64,000 bases of DNA. It comes from Hirsutella rhossiliensis. Taxonomy: Eukaryota; Ascomycota; Sordariomycetes; Hypocreales; Ophiocordycipitaceae. The notes beneath the pieces were generated by a model. The model did no database searches and was not told the origin of the DNA. It worked only from the letters and a program-made list of their open reading frames with translations. Position numbers and translations under genes: made by a program. Each line of letters starts with the position of its first letter. Positions within the stretch are counted from its first letter, which is position 1. The stretch spans positions 3,596,001 through 3,660,000 of the forward strand of contig NW_025408667.1 of assembly GCF_020360975.1 (NCBI RefSeq), written 5' to 3'. Positions 11,844-24,184 of this stretch are shown here, one piece after another.

Positions 11844-13046
11844 AGATGCTCGAGTTGACCGTTGAGGCGGGACTGGGGCGATCGGTTCTCCGCATCAGAA
11901 GAGAGAGCATTGCCACGAGTTTTGGGGGCGGGGGGGGAGGCCAAGCCAACGAGAGCGAGAGCGGGAACGAGCCAGTGAAAATAGTACGGCTGGTTGGGAG
12001 GGACTGCATTCCAGGCGTTAGTTTAGGGGCGTATATATCTCGTACAACACGATGGCAAGGAAAGCCGGTGGGGGTCGGAGAGGCCTCATTATGCGATGCA
12101 GGTCGAGCAACGCTTGTACGATATACACCTTCACACTTTTCAAGCAAAAGCAATCCATTTCCCTACAAGACCTCCTCGGGGGCAGAATGGAAAGCTCCAA
12201 GTCGTCGAATCCGGTATTGCGCACCACCACTTCCCATTCTCGCACCCGACTAATTAGAGCTCGTCACCAAGGCATGCACGCTGGTCAAGAGTCTTTCCAT
12301 TGCTCTTTACTAGGCCCTAACGGCTTCGCGCTCATTGAACCTCGCCCACGTTTGCACCGCCCCCTTCTATCTATGCAGCTTGGGCTCCCCCAGCAGCCCA
12401 AGTCAATTCCCTTCCACGGGCGTCTGATATAAATTCGAGCCAGGAGAAAGAATGTTTGTCGTTGCCTTGCGCAGATATCGAATGTCTGTTCATTCCACTT
12501 TTCCAACTTCTACCCCAACAATAGCGCCGTTGTATCCCACCGACTTGCTCGACACAGCGGCGCAATAATGATTCGCTTCCGCTGCAGCTTCGTCTGCTGC
12601 CAAATCTCGACGCGTATGAGGCTCGAGTGGTGCTGTGTCAGTCGGTGGGTTAAAAAAAAGGGGGCCGAACAAAACAAGTATGTAAGTTCAAGTAAGTGAG
12701 TGGCTCCAATTGGCGTGGGCATGGACAATCCCAGAGTAGACAAGGGGAGGGGAATATTTCTGGCAAGTCGTTCAAAGAGTACAGCTCGCTTCGGCAGGTC
12801 GTGTCTATATGGCAGGTCTGCAAAACAAAGAAGGCTTCCCCCCGCCCGTATCCTCGAGTGTTGTCGTCCCCGAAAACTAGTAATGTGATGGTTCCGTACG
12901 CCGGGTATGCGAATGCTCCATGGTATCCTGAGTGTGCGTGCCTCTCGTCTCTCCGCCTCGGTGCCAGGCGGACACTCCGGTCACCCTCTCCGCCTCGGCC
13001 GTGGTGACGGCAGCCAACAAGGGCTGATGGCGGAGCTGAGCAGATA
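11844..13046. other. Convergent intergenic region (MRP10 / CDC24 3' ends)
   Basis: About 1.2 kb between two converging genes. It contains only small overlapping frames without domains and must carry both transcription terminators. No repeat or RNA gene was recognised. Confidence 0.5.
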
Positions 13047-16000
13047 TTATGTGGTTTCACCGACGCAGAAGAGCTCTATCTCTCCCACGCCTCCCGAGTA
13101 CATGTTTCGCACCCCGTCGCGCCACTCCATAAAGGCAATCTGGATATCATCATCGCTCTCAATCGTGACAAAATCGCCATCCTCGTCTCGGTACCGCAGT
13201 TTCAGCACGCCCTTGCCGATGCTGCTGCTCATAAACCGCGCGAGCTTGGCGTCGATTCGATCAATGAGCGATTGATAGGTAATGTTGAAGGCGACCACGA
13301 GCGTCACGTAGTTGCCGTTGTCGCAGTTGACGCGAACCTTGAGTTGCGTGGGCAGGGGCATCTCCGAGTTTGCGCCGGGCTGCGGCGTGATGGAGCCGGT
13401 CCCCAGCGCCGGGGACACGGTCCGCGAGTTGGCAGCCGTCGAGTCCACGCGAAGTCCGTTTCCTCCGGGAGGTCCAGGGGTGTTCTGTCGCGGATAGGCC
13501 GGCTGCGCAGGAAAGTGCGACATGGTTCCGCCCAGACTGCCAGAGTGTTTGTGCAGCCGACCGTGTTGGCCACTGGGGCTCTGGGCGCTGGTTCGGATCG
13601 GCATGTCGCCGCGCGGAGAGCCAGTCTGCGATCTCGGGATGTTGTGGTCGTGCGCCGGATGGAGGTGCTGCGGAATGCCGGGCACAGCCGGTATGTGGCT
13701 CTGGCTGGGCTGCCGTTGTCGCGGCATACCCGTCGCGTTGACGTCGGGAGTGCTGTAGGATCGACTTCGCTGCTGCTGGGCAGCGCTCTGGCTTTGCGTG
13801 GCCATTGCGGGAAGCGACGGGCCGCGGGGGTTTCTGGCGTTCGAGTGTGGATTGGGCGACGAGCCGTCTCGGGACGGTGCGCGCGGCATGGCTGGCGCCG
13901 TGTAGCGGTTGCTGTCGTCCCATGCCTGCTGCGGCATGCCTGACTTGGAGAACGAGTACGGAGGGCCGGGGAACATGCCGCTGGCGGCGCTCGTCCGCGA
14001 CGACGCTGGAGACTCGGCCACGGGGGAGAAGTAGCTGTCGCCGCCGCGGGTGCTGGGCGACAGCGCACCGTTGCCCTGCGTCTGGAGGCTCAGCGCCGGG
14101 GGAGGCGCAGGAATCGGGAAGCGTGGCGGCGGCGCCCTCGCAATGCCGGCCAGAGACTGCGTGCTCTCGCCCGTCGCGGACCGTTGCCTCAGGTTCGAGC
14201 TCGAGGGTCGACGAGGCATGGGTTGTGCAGACATTGTCGAGTATTGCACCGGGGCGGACATGATGCCAAAGTCCTCGTCCTCGTCATCGTCCTGATGCAG
14301 ATAGGGGTTTTCGAGCCCGCTCGCATGGTCTCGGGTCCAGGAAAAGTCGGTGCCGTCCTGGCTGATTGAGTGCCGTGGAGCATTGTCCTTGCGTTGCGCC
14401 TCGAGCCGAACCGCCCATTTCTTCATGGTCTCCTCGTTAAGGAACTTGATCGTAAAGTTCTCGACGCCGGGGTCACCCTTCCACCAAATCTGAACGCTGT
14501 AGGAACCTACTCGGACAACCGTCAGAGGCAGCTCGTGCGCGGGGTTCCTCGAGGGGCCGAACCAAACTCACCAGGCTTGGAAAGAGACACAATGTCAGTC
14601 ACATTAGTCATGAATATCCTGCCCTTGAGCTGGAGCTTTGCGTTCTTGTTTCGGAGTTTTGGGCCCGAGGACCGTGTCTTGTCCTTCTTGTCCTTGCTCC
14701 TGGACGCAGAGGCCTCCTTGCAACACAGCAAGATGCATTCGAACAGGTATATCTCGTACTGCATCTTTGGTCAGCGTCACAATGCCGCAAATGCCTCTCG
14801 TCCGGCAGCTGGGGCCAACATACGTCTTTCTCCTGTTCACTCTTGCCTGTGATGACTCCGTATACGCCGTGCAAGAGCAGCTTCCCAAACGACTCCACTC
14901 TATGGGACTTCCAGTCGTCTACTCGCGTGATCAATTCCTCCAACGCTTCATCCAGCAGGTCTCGGTTCACCGCTTCGTTGGCTTTGTGCAGGACCCGCTC
15001 CGCGGCCTCGCAACCCGACATGAGATCCTCCTTGGTCTCGGGGTCCTCAGTCTTCTTGTGTAGATCCTGGGGTAGAGTCAGCCATCTCGACCCCCCCAAC
15101 TTTGACGGACTCTCCGATGTCTACCTTGAGGAGAAGCGGATACTTGACCAGCCGCTGCATTGGCTTGAGCAGGAATCCATCGAGGGTGTTGAAGTCGGCG
15201 GCGACCGGGTGATCTGAGAGCTGGATTTTGTCGAATACTTGATTCGCGATTTGCGCCGCCTTTCTCTGATTCGCAATAAAGGGCTGGTAAATGTCGAAGG
15301 CGTCCTCGTAGAAGCAAAAGGGCGCCCCCCAGCGCTGAACGGCCTTGGGCATCGAATTTGCCGTCTCGACTCGGATGAGGAATCGACGCTGAAAGTCGAG
15401 GATGGCATTAATGTTGAGGAATATTTGGTGGACGATGTCGCCAGGTACCGCGCCCTTTTGCTCCAGGGCCTTCTTCAAGTCATGGAGGTTCTCCAAGTCT
15501 TGGACATACTTGCGCTCCGTGTCGACGAGTTCCTTGACGATGTGGTCTCTGTAGCTCATCTGGGAGCCGGCGGCGGCGCTCACGGTCTCGTCTTCGGGGA
15601 ATAGTTGGCTCTGCATCAAGAGACCACGTCTTTCGGCGAGGTCGAGAACGTAGTTGACAACTTGTGTCACCTGCGAATGGCCCGTCAGTCGTCTTGCTTC
15701 GGATAAAGTAGGAGCGCTGGGCAGTACTATGGTTCAAGGGCGGAACTTACCTTGACGAAGCCGCTCGTGTCATTTCCCATCAGGTCCGTGATGACAAAGC
15801 TCTCCGCCGGAGGGACGCGGAGCTCCTTCATGCACGCCTGGACAAAGCGAAAGATAGCAATCTTGGACTTCTTGGCTTCCGAAGCGTTGGGGTCATCGAC
15901 TTTGAGGGGTTCGGCGGGTTGCAGCGAGTTGTATATTGCCAACAGGGGATAGCCTGTGCGGAAGAGGTTCCAAAGCGGATCGACGGGGTCGGTCGGGTCG

Positions 16001-16335
16001 AGTTGGTCGAGGAAGGGCTCGAAGCCGGGCACCTGGGCGAGGCGCTGCTTGAGTGAGACGCATATTTGGTACAATGAGCGTGAGGCATCCGCCTTTTGGT
16101 TGATGATGTTGGAGGTGGCGACGATGGGGCCGCCATTCTGACCAGGGACGATTGTTCCGCCGCTGGTCAGGGAATTTAGCGACGACGACGACGAGCCAGC
16201 GTAGGCTGTGGAGCCCGACAGCTGGCTGGTGCGCGGCGCATTGCTCATGCTGTTCTGTTGTAGACCTCCGGCGCGGCTCAGATTGGACTGGAAGACCGGG
16301 GCGGTGTTGTTTCTGAGTAACGGGGCATGGGCCAT
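13047..16335 (-). CDS. CDC24: Cdc24-type Rho guanine-nucleotide exchange factor
   Basis: Five exons on the minus strand (15751-16335, 15125-15670, 14824-15066, 14572-14764, 13047-14506) with introns of 80, 58, 59 and 65 nt; all junctions are frame-consistent and give 1,008 residues. Domain order: Ser-rich N-terminus; Cdc24-specific calponin-like region (about 85-190); DH/RhoGEF domain (about 235-410, with DTERKYVQDLENL and the LLKPMQRLVKYPLLLK helix); PH domain (about 430-580, including YEIYLFECILLCCKE); long Ser/Pro-rich linker; C-terminal PB1 domain (about 916-1006) with the acidic OPCA motif DEDGDFVTIESDDD. Cdc24 activates Cdc42 at sites of polarised growth, and its PB1 domain binds Bem1 and NADPH-oxidase regulators in fungi. 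Start is the first Met of the frame; an additional upstream exon cannot be excluded. Confidence 0.94.
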
Positions 16336-18382
16336 GTCCTGTTACTCCATGCGCCAGGGGAGGGGGGCTGGTTATAACGAGAGCCCCGGAAAGCACACAC
16401 GACGGGGGACAAAGAGTCGTCGAGGGAAGGGAAGTGGCTGGCGACGAGGCCCGAGGGGGCGGCGTGCGATGCGGAGGGGTGAGGGGGCGCTCGGGCCAAT
16501 GGATTTTCTTTCGACTGTTGGCGTGATGAGTCTTTTGTCGGAGGTCCCTTTATTCGGCGAGGGAGGTCTTGGACAGGCAGCCGTCGCGTCGTCCAACGGT
16601 GACAGCGAAGAGGGCTGCTGCGCTCTCTATTGAGTGGACAAGGCAGGGTATCGCGGTCGTGATTCGGGACGGGTCTGCGTCCTTGTCTCGGGTCTCGCGC
16701 CGGCGTGATGGGTTCTGTTTGGCAGAAGCCTTGTGACAGGAATAATAGGAAATCGAAGGTGAGGAGTGGCGGCGCGGGTTCGGGATCGATGTGGCTTTTC
16801 GCCACTGTCGTCGTTGTCGCGCTTCGGGGGAGCGACGTCAATCGAGGCGGGCGAGGCTGCAGGATACGGCCGCAGGCTGTTTGCTGGACAGCTCAGGGCG
16901 AGGCTGGTCGGGTGGGAGCGTCAAACACGAGGGCCGGCAGTCGGTTTGGTAGTGCACGACGGGCAAGGCAGGCTATCCGGACCGTGGGCAAACAACGGCG
17001 ACTGTCGAGGCGGAGGCAGCGGCGGCGGATGAGGGATGAGGGGCAGGGGAGGACGAGGAGGAGAAGGGTAGAGGTGAGGCGAAGAGAGGGGAGAGGGGGG
17101 GAAAGGCGATGCGGGTCTTTGTTGCCGGATTCCGGTCGGGATGCGAGCACTTGACAGAGACGAGAAAAGGATGTCGAAGAGGCCCTGCGGAGAAAGGGGA
17201 AGAGAGGAGAGGGCGTGACGAAGAAGCAAAGACCAGTTAGCACGATGGAGGAGAATGGACGGCCAGACGAGGGCGAGGTACCAACCGCCGCCTGGCTCTG
17301 CGGGCGAGGGACCTGCCCGGGGTACCTGACCAAGCGCAACTCGCCTGCAGCGCACCTCCTGGCTCTAGCCCCGGCAGTGACTTGGGCGCTGGCGACACAG
17401 GGTCGGCCTGACGAGGGAGACCAGGATGAAGCATTCGTACCCCGAGGTACCCCATGTTACTGTCAACAACTCGGTGCATGTCTCGTGAGATAACTCGGGG
17501 ACCTCACCCTTGCGGGAGAATGCAGGCAAGCGCGAAGTCACCACCCCTGCAGGCCCCTAAGCCACGCTACTTTGGCAGATTCAGTGACCACCCCCCTGCT
17601 GGGTCTCGGTGGAGGTGGCCGAGTTCCAGGCCGCTTTACCAGCACATGCAAGGTACCTACCTCGGCGACTGTGGCCTGTGTTTCATGCTGGGTCATGGAA
17701 GACGCTAGGGCGGTGACCTTATGCCACAGACAAGTCTAAGCTCTCGTCGCAGAAACGGACGGATCGGTCGATTTCTCGAGATGGATGCTGCATGCCATGG
17801 CCAGCGTTTGAGCCCTTGGCACCAAGATGCTATGAGGCTTGCCAACCCCGGCGCTGCAACGGGAAGTTGGGAAAAGAAGGGGCAAGGAAAGCGGCCTCTC
17901 CCTCGTCCGCCGTGTGCACAAGTACAGTGCCTTTGTTAGGGGGCCGAGACGGGAGGGGCCAGGGGCAGAGCCAAACGAGCCTCGTCGCCGAATCGCGCAA
18001 CGGTTCGAGGTACAGTACAGGGCTGCTTGGTGACGTTGACGAGCAGCAAGCAGCCAGAAACCACAACCATACCTGCGGCCAACAAGAGGATTTTGTCGAG
18101 CGCAGACGGGCGCCTAGCCCTCGATGGTGAGCCGTTTCATGGAGAGCAATTTGGCTAGTGGCTAGCGGTACGCCTTGTTTGTCCTCATGTTTGCACGTCT
18201 CGCCAAGGACCGGATGCCCCCCTCCCAACAGAGGAAAGTTGGAAAACGGCGGCAATAAGCCTATCGAGACGGGGGAATAACTAACCATGATCTACTTATC
18301 TATCCGTGTTTGTTCCATGGCGGCGGCATAGACCTGTTGCGGTAGTGCCTCAGGTCGAACCCTCCTGACTTGGTACTTTTAC

Positions 18383-18434
18383 CTAGGTAGGTAGGTGGGC
18401 AGGTAGGTAGGTAGGTAGGTAAGTAGGTAGGTAC
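18383..18434. repeat. GGTA-type tetranucleotide repeat
   Basis: A run of GGTA/AGGT units with a few interruptions. The same motif on the other strand recurs near 34105-34185. Confidence 0.85.
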
Positions 18435-18484
18435 AGTGCCTTCATGGCATGCATCGTCATGGACGAGCTGACGCAAGCGGGAGC

Positions 18485-18514
18485 TGAGGGCAAATGAGGG
18501 CAAATGAGGGCAAA
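18485..18514 (+). repeat. 10-bp tandem repeat, three copies
   Basis: Three perfect consecutive copies of TGAGGGCAAA. Confidence 0.85.
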
Positions 18515-20083
18515 GGTGTTCTGGAAACGCGAGCCAAGGGAGGTAGGGTAGCATTCAACTGCTGGCGGCATCCGCAGCCGCACGGGGTCAGCGAGTGCCG
18601 ACCTCGAGTCGGCTTGTGGGGGATCCATTTAGACAAAGCCGAGGCGACGAGATGCAATTCACTGCCGCTCCACCCTCTTCTTGGCGAGACGACAAGCAGG
18701 TGCCAGATGCCCCTCAGGCCAAGGCCGCTTTGGCCACGAGCGTGCGCGCCGTGTGCTGTCAGGGCAGATCTGGTAGGGCGCAAGACAAACCAAAAAAAGT
18801 ATGTCGTTTGTCGCCAGCCTTGCACAATGTTGGTGTTCGGCCCGTGTGTGCTGTGGTGTTGTGTTGGAGAGAGGGAGGGCGTCAACGGTTTCGAGCATGA
18901 CGAGCATGACGAGCCATTGCCCGGATGGGACGTTGCACTGTCCATGTCATGACAGGAAGACCGACTCGTACGCACGGAGCGCTGCATGCTTGTTCTACGA
19001 CATGGCAAAGCTCGCATCTAATCGATAGCCGCTAAGCGAGACTGATGGTCACGGAATATCAAGAGGGCAGTGTCAAGTTTCTGACGACATTTCACCTGTT
19101 TGATTGGCCGTGAGAATCATCAACCGAGGTTCGAATACTTCAAGGACATTTCAAAGTTGCCAATAGTCGCCCGCCAGCCGCACGGAACCGGCCGTGCTCA
19201 CTTCAAGAGTGGCTGCTGATCAAAATGCCCCCTTTTCATCACCTCAAGATCAAGACTTCCACGCTGACGCCCGGCTACGAGAGCCAGCGGGTCTGTCTGT
19301 GTGCTGCTGACATGAAATGTATTGTGTTTCGAGCGTACCATCCATCTGCCTTGGCGTCCAAGGGTTCTTTTGGGCAGTTTTTATAGGCACGAGCAAAAAT
19401 GCAACAGGGCAAACAAGATCACTCACCAAGAGGCATGTCCTCCAATCCTCTCCTCAAGCCTGCATGCCTGAGAAATCTCGATGATATAGGGTAGGTCGAC
19501 GTTAAAGTGCAAAACTTGCGGAATCCTGGTACCGCGCTCTCGCACCGCTGTGAATCAGATAGTACCGGCCGGGGCCCTCGCGTGGCCGCCTAAAATCTCC
19601 GTGGGATCCTTGTGGCATGTACTTTAGGCAGTATCCGTGCCCACTGGGACCCGCGCGTCCCCTCTGCCTCCCGTCAGCCCGATGCAACTCCACACGTGCA
19701 TCACCGCCACCTCAGCACCGCCTAATAATTATTCACACACAACTCCGACTTGCTATTCCTTGCCACAACTGCTGCGACCAACAGACGATTGCTCCCTTCC
19801 TTGCGCCGTGAATAACATCCTCTGCTCGACTTCCCTCCGCTTCCACAGGCGACGCTGACTGTCCGTCGCGGCGGACAGGCCTCGCGCCAACCGCTCGACC
19901 CGCTTCTCTCATCGTCGACAGAGCTCCTTGCTCGCCAGCAGGCCTGGTCGGCCTCTCATCATCTCCCGGAGCCGCACATACGCCACCCACGTCTCTTCCG
20001 CCCCCCCCCCACCGAAATACCGAACTGACCACCTCACTTGTGCGCCGCAGTCTTCGCGACTGCTGGAATCCTCCGGCTCGCGC

Positions 20084-23000
20084 ATGTCCAAGGACGACCC
20101 GCTCTCGCCGACGACAATGGATCCCTTCTCCCCCGTTCACCAGACCGACGAGGGCTACTCGGAAGACCCTCTGAACCCGACTCTGCCCCAAAACTTGCCG
20201 GCTCCAAGGTCTCTCGCAGATCTGCCATCATGGCTAGCCAGCCATGTCTCGGCTCTTCCGCTGCCCGTCAGGACCGGTCAGTGGCTTTCCGCTCAACTTC
20301 TCAATCCCCAACTCGCGCAAGTACTGACTTGGCCGCTCCTCAGAGTTGACCATGGGCTTGCTTGACCAGCTCCCAACCTCTGCCATCGCCGAGATCGTGC
20401 AGCGCCTGAACCCGAGGCTCTACATCGACTTTATCCAATACCTCCCGGCCGAAATATGCCTAAAGATCCTCGGTTACGTCGACCCCAGCTCTCTCGTCAG
20501 CGTCATGAAGACGTGCCGTGCGTGGCACAGCCTGGCTCTGGATAGGAAACTCTGGGAAAGACTCTTCTACCTGGAGGGGTGGAAAGCTGTACCGTCCGAG
20601 ATCGATATCTGGGAAGCAAAGGTCAATGTCGGGCTGAATGGCTCAGTAGGTCACATGCATCGTGTGCATGGCGCCGAGGGCCACGCAAGCAAGGTCCGGG
20701 CTGTCGCCAACGCCGACGAGGACCTGGAAATGACCGACAACGACCGTATTCTCCCGTCCGCCAACGAGGGCTCCGGTGTGGGTTCCAGCATCTTTGGGTC
20801 TCCCAACTCTGGCTTCTCGCCCAACCGCTACGCCCTCGCCGCGGCGGCAGATGTCGAAATGTCTAACAGCGGGGCCTCGAGAAAGGGAAAGGGCGTGGAT
20901 CGAGGCTTTGCATCGCTGGATCACGTGGTGCGTGCCAAGCGCAAGGAGCCCGGTGGCTCGCCGGAGCCCTCTCCGCCCCTGATGCTGCCGCCCGGCGACA
21001 ACTCGGGCTCGCCGTTGCGGTCGACCTTGTGGGCTTGGGACGGGAGCAACTTGCGCTTTCGCATCAACTGGAAATATCTCTACAACATGAGGCGGCGCCT
21101 CGAGTCCAACTGGGAGCTGGGGAAATGCACCACTTTTCAACTGCCACACCCCGTTTACCCGGAAGAGGGCCACCAAGAATGCGTCTACACGCTGCAGTTT
21201 GACGCCGACTATCTTGTAAGTGGTAGCCGCGATCAGACGATGCGCATATGGAACATGCACACGCGCCGCTTAGTTCGCCCTCCCCTCGTTGGCCACCATG
21301 GCTCGGTGCTGTGTCTGCAGTTTGACGCGAGTCCCGTCGAGGACATTCTGGTGTCCGGTAGCAGCGACTCCAACGTCTTCATCTGGAAGTTTTCCACCGG
21401 TGAGCTCGTCCAACGCATCACTGATGCCCACCGGGAGTCGGTCCTTAACGTAAGGTTCGACAAGCGGATCCTCGTCACCTCGTCCAAGGATAAGACCATC
21501 AAGATCTTCAACCGCCGACCGCTGCGGTACGGGGACTTGGGCTACGGAACCCCCGACGTGGCCGTCGACCGGGTCGGCACAAGCGTGAAGCGTTACGGGT
21601 TTGAGCCCGACCTTGCCCAAGAGCTGCCGGTCAAGGAACCGTTTACCTTGATTGGCTGCCTAGAAGGCCACGGGGCCGCCGTCAATGCCATCCAGGTTCG
21701 TGACCGGACCATTGTCTCCGTCTCTGGAGACCGGCACATCAAGGTATGGAACTGGCCTGATTGGGTCTGCACTCAAACCATCCCCGCACACGATAAGGGA
21801 ATCGCGTGCGTTGAGTTTGACGAACGACGCATCGTGAGCGGCAGCAGCGACAATGAGGTTTGCATCTTTGACGCCCCGACTGGGCTCAAGGTGGCCCAGC
21901 TCCGGGGCCATTCCCATCTTGTCCGGACCGTGCAGGCAGGCTTTGGCGATCTTCCTTACAGCAAGGAGGAGGACGAGGCCCAGGCCAAGGCCGTCGACGC
22001 CGAGTACTTTAGAGCAGTCGAGGCGGGAGAGATTAACCACGACAACGATCGCCGGAGCCGTCGGACTAGGAGAGTCAATGCCGGCAGCTCGAGGCCGGCG
22101 GAGATTCAGGCGTATGGCGCCAAGATCCCGCCGGGGGGCGGCGGGGGCAGGAAATATGGGCGAATCGTGTCCGGCTCGTATGATCAGAGTATCATCATAT
22201 GGAGGCGGGACAAGGAGGGCGTCTGGAAGCCTGCCCACCACCTCCGACAGGAAGAGGCGGCTGCCGCGGCACAGCGGAACATGACCGCGGCCGTCCAGCC
22301 GCCCGGCGCCCGCAGTCCGCCTCAAGCTGATGTTTCGCCACTTCCCATAGTCCAAACCCCGGGTGGCACGTCGCCGCGTCCTAGGGAAACGATGCCGGGG
22401 AGCGTCAGCCAAGGGGGAGGAGGCCCACTGCCGCCGATCCGTGATCCCCATGGCGACTCACACGGATCCGCCCGCCTGTACATGGCGCTGATTGACCAAG
22501 TCGTGCCCCTCGGAGCGGCCGCTCTAGAGCAAGCCTTGAGAAACTATCCGGTTATACTAGCTTATCAGACGTACCTGCAGACAGCCATCGAACGCGAACC
22601 CTCGGCGTTCGTTCGGTCCCAGCTTCGGCAGGTGGTGGGAACGGCATTGTCTGCCATACAAGATGGGCAGTCGGCAAGGCAACGACTCGGCACCGTGGCC
22701 GTCACCCGTCACCCAAGTGCCGCTGAGTCTCCTGGCGGCCCGGCCAGCTCCGGGGCCGCCACCGCAGGCTTGCCGGACTCGCGAGGATCAGCCAGTGGCG
22801 GCGGCGGAGCAAGCGCCCATCAGCACGACGCTCATGCTGCGGTGCCGGAGCCGTCGCAACCCGTGCCTTCACCTGCCGACGTGCCGGCCCAGAGCGCACA
22901 AACACACGCTCTGGTCGCAACTCCAGCGGCGCCTCCCGCGCCGCTGCCCGCTCCTCCCCAACCGGCCTATGTGCCGCTGGCGCAGCAGCAGCGGCAACCG

Positions 23001-23228
23001 GCGGCAGCGGCGGCGGCGACGGCTCAAGACCAGAACAATGGCCAATTGGTGCACCACCACCCGCACATTGCTGCGGCTGAGAATGCGCCGGCGCGCGTGT
23101 TCAAGTTGCAATTTGACGCCCGAAAGATCGTGTGCTGTAGTCAAGCGCCAGTCATTGTGGGTTGGGACTTTTGTAACGGAGAGGCTGAGCTGGAGGAGGC
23201 GTCTCGATTCTTCGCCACGGTAGACTAG
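20084..23228 (+). CDS. fwd-1: F-box/WD40-repeat ubiquitin-ligase substrate receptor, FWD-1/beta-TrCP-like
   Basis: Two exons, 20084-20276 and 20344-23228, with a 67-nt GTCAGT...CTCAG intron; the product has 1,025 residues. The F-box is at about 95-140 (YLPAEICLKILGYVDP...WERLFY) and would bind Skp1. WD40 blades start near residue 340 (CVYTLQFDADYLVSGSRD) and run to about 680, with recurring VSGS-D and IKIF/IKVW signatures. One blade is interrupted by a charged insertion. A final blade-like strand sits at the extreme C-terminus (VFKLQFDARKIVCC), after a long Pro/Ala/Gln/His-rich stretch. This split propeller and overall size resemble Neurospora FWD-1, the SCF receptor that degrades the clock protein FREQUENCY. 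The F-box/WD40 class is certain; assignment to FWD-1 rather than to Met30- or Cdc4-type receptors is my inference from pattern memory. Confidence 0.82.
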
Positions 23229-23545
23229 AGCCTCAGTCGGTGTCTGATGGAAACTATAGCACAGGTTGTCATGGCATGTCACGATACATATGCCGAGTCG
23301 AGACGGCCGAGGAACGACAGCTTTGGTCAATCGACAGTATTCAGGGAGTCTACAAAGGCAGGGCCGCAGACACGAGCGAAGCGTTCGAGCATTTCAGCGA
23401 CGGCCTACTAGTATATAGCCTTATTGCATGTATATCAAGAAATGCCTTATGATTTCCAAGAAGCCTGGCATTCCGCAGTGGAAAAACGCCGGGAATGAAG
23501 TCCGTAGTACCCGACGTAACGCCTGTTCGCAGCAAGAGAAGACGC
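23229..23545. terminator. Convergent intergenic gap with two 3' ends
   Basis: The F-box/WD40 gene and VPS60 converge across 317 bp, so both 3' UTRs and polyadenylation sites fall here. No discrete hairpin or other motif was identified. Confidence 0.4.
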
Positions 23546-24184
23546 TTATCCAGCCGCCTGCTTAACCTTGTCCTCGGTCTGGGGCGGCTCGTCGACAAAG
23601 TCGGGCACGGCCTCGTCCTGCAAGAAGCCGGGCAGCTGGCCGCTCATTTCCTGCTCGAGCTCCTGCTCCATGCCGAGAGCCTCCAACTCGGCATCGAGCT
23701 CCGTCTCGTCGACCTCGTCTGGGATATCATAGCTCCTCGCCAAGCTATCCTGGATTTCGTTGCCAACGTCGAGGAGGTCGGCCATGTCGTCTTGCAGTCG
23801 CTCAATCTTGTCGACGTCAATCTTGCCGTACTGCTTGCGCAGCTCCTTGTTCGTCGTCTTCATGGCGTCGACCTGGGTCATGACGTTTTTGAGATTGTCC
23901 TGCATGCTTTGGGCCTGTTCCATGTTCCAGACCTGGCTGTCGAGCTTGTCCTTTTCGGCCTCGTACGCCTTGCGGCGCTGGAGGACCTTGAGGGCCTTTT
24001 GCTTGAGGGCCTGCTTGCCGGGGCCGTCGCGCATGCGGGATAGCTTCTCTTGGTAGGCGGAGAGCTCGCCGTTGAGGGCCTTGAGCTTTGTGTCGATGGA
24101 GGCGATGCGCGTGTCGATGTTTGTGATGGCGCCCGTGAGGGTGGGCTTGGGCGCGGCGGCCTTGGAGCCGAAGAGGCGGTTCAT
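23546..24184 (-). CDS. VPS60: ESCRT-III-related Snf7-family protein Vps60 (CHMP5 ortholog)
   Basis: Single exon, 212 residues. The start was placed at the ATG encoding MNRLFG, the characteristic Vps60/CHMP5 N-terminus; the frame is open upstream but that part is not family-like. The Snf7 fold is evident: a basic N-terminal half with the GPGKQALKQKALKVLQRRK helix and an acidic C-terminal half with the NEIQDSLARSYDIPDEVDE block, then the LDAELEALG motif. Family knowledge: Vps60 binds Vta1 and through it tunes the Vps4 ATPase during multivesicular-body sorting. VFA1, another Vps4 regulator, lies about 15 kb away, probably by chance. Confidence 0.92.
   Translation of the reverse strand: MNRLFGSKAAAPKPTLTGAITNIDTRIASIDTKLKALNGELSAYQEKLSRMRDGPGKQALKQKALKVLQRRKAYEAEKDKLDSQVWNMEQAQSMQDNLKNVMTQVDAMKTTNKELRKQYGKIDVDKIERLQDDMADLLDVGNEIQDSLARSYDIPDEVDETELDAELEALGMEQELEQEMSGQLPGFLQDEAVPDFVDEPPQTEDKVKQAAG

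Larger units (their letters stand above)
16336..20083. other. Long divergent intergenic region upstream of CDC24 and the F-box/WD40 gene
   Basis: About 3.7 kb between two divergent starts, probably containing long 5' leaders for both. Frames of up to 187 codons just upstream of CDC24 are low-complexity and lack domains. A GGTA-type repeat and a 10-bp tandem repeat are listed separately. No gene is supported. Confidence 0.5.

Noticed and set aside
13261..14068. Alternate-frame open stretches over CDC24 exon 5
   Set aside because: They lie in the Ser/Pro-rich linker and PB1 coding region of CDC24; wrong frame.
16278..16841. 187-codon minus-strand frame upstream of CDC24
   Set aside because: Low complexity, overlaps the CDC24 start in another frame; more likely 5' leader.
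18383..18434. Telomere-like repeat
   Set aside because: The unit is GGTA, not TTAGGG, and similar runs occur elsewhere internally; treated as a simple repeat.
21660..22451. 263-codon minus-strand frame
   Set aside because: Antisense to the WD40 region; no domain and Arg/Pro-rich.
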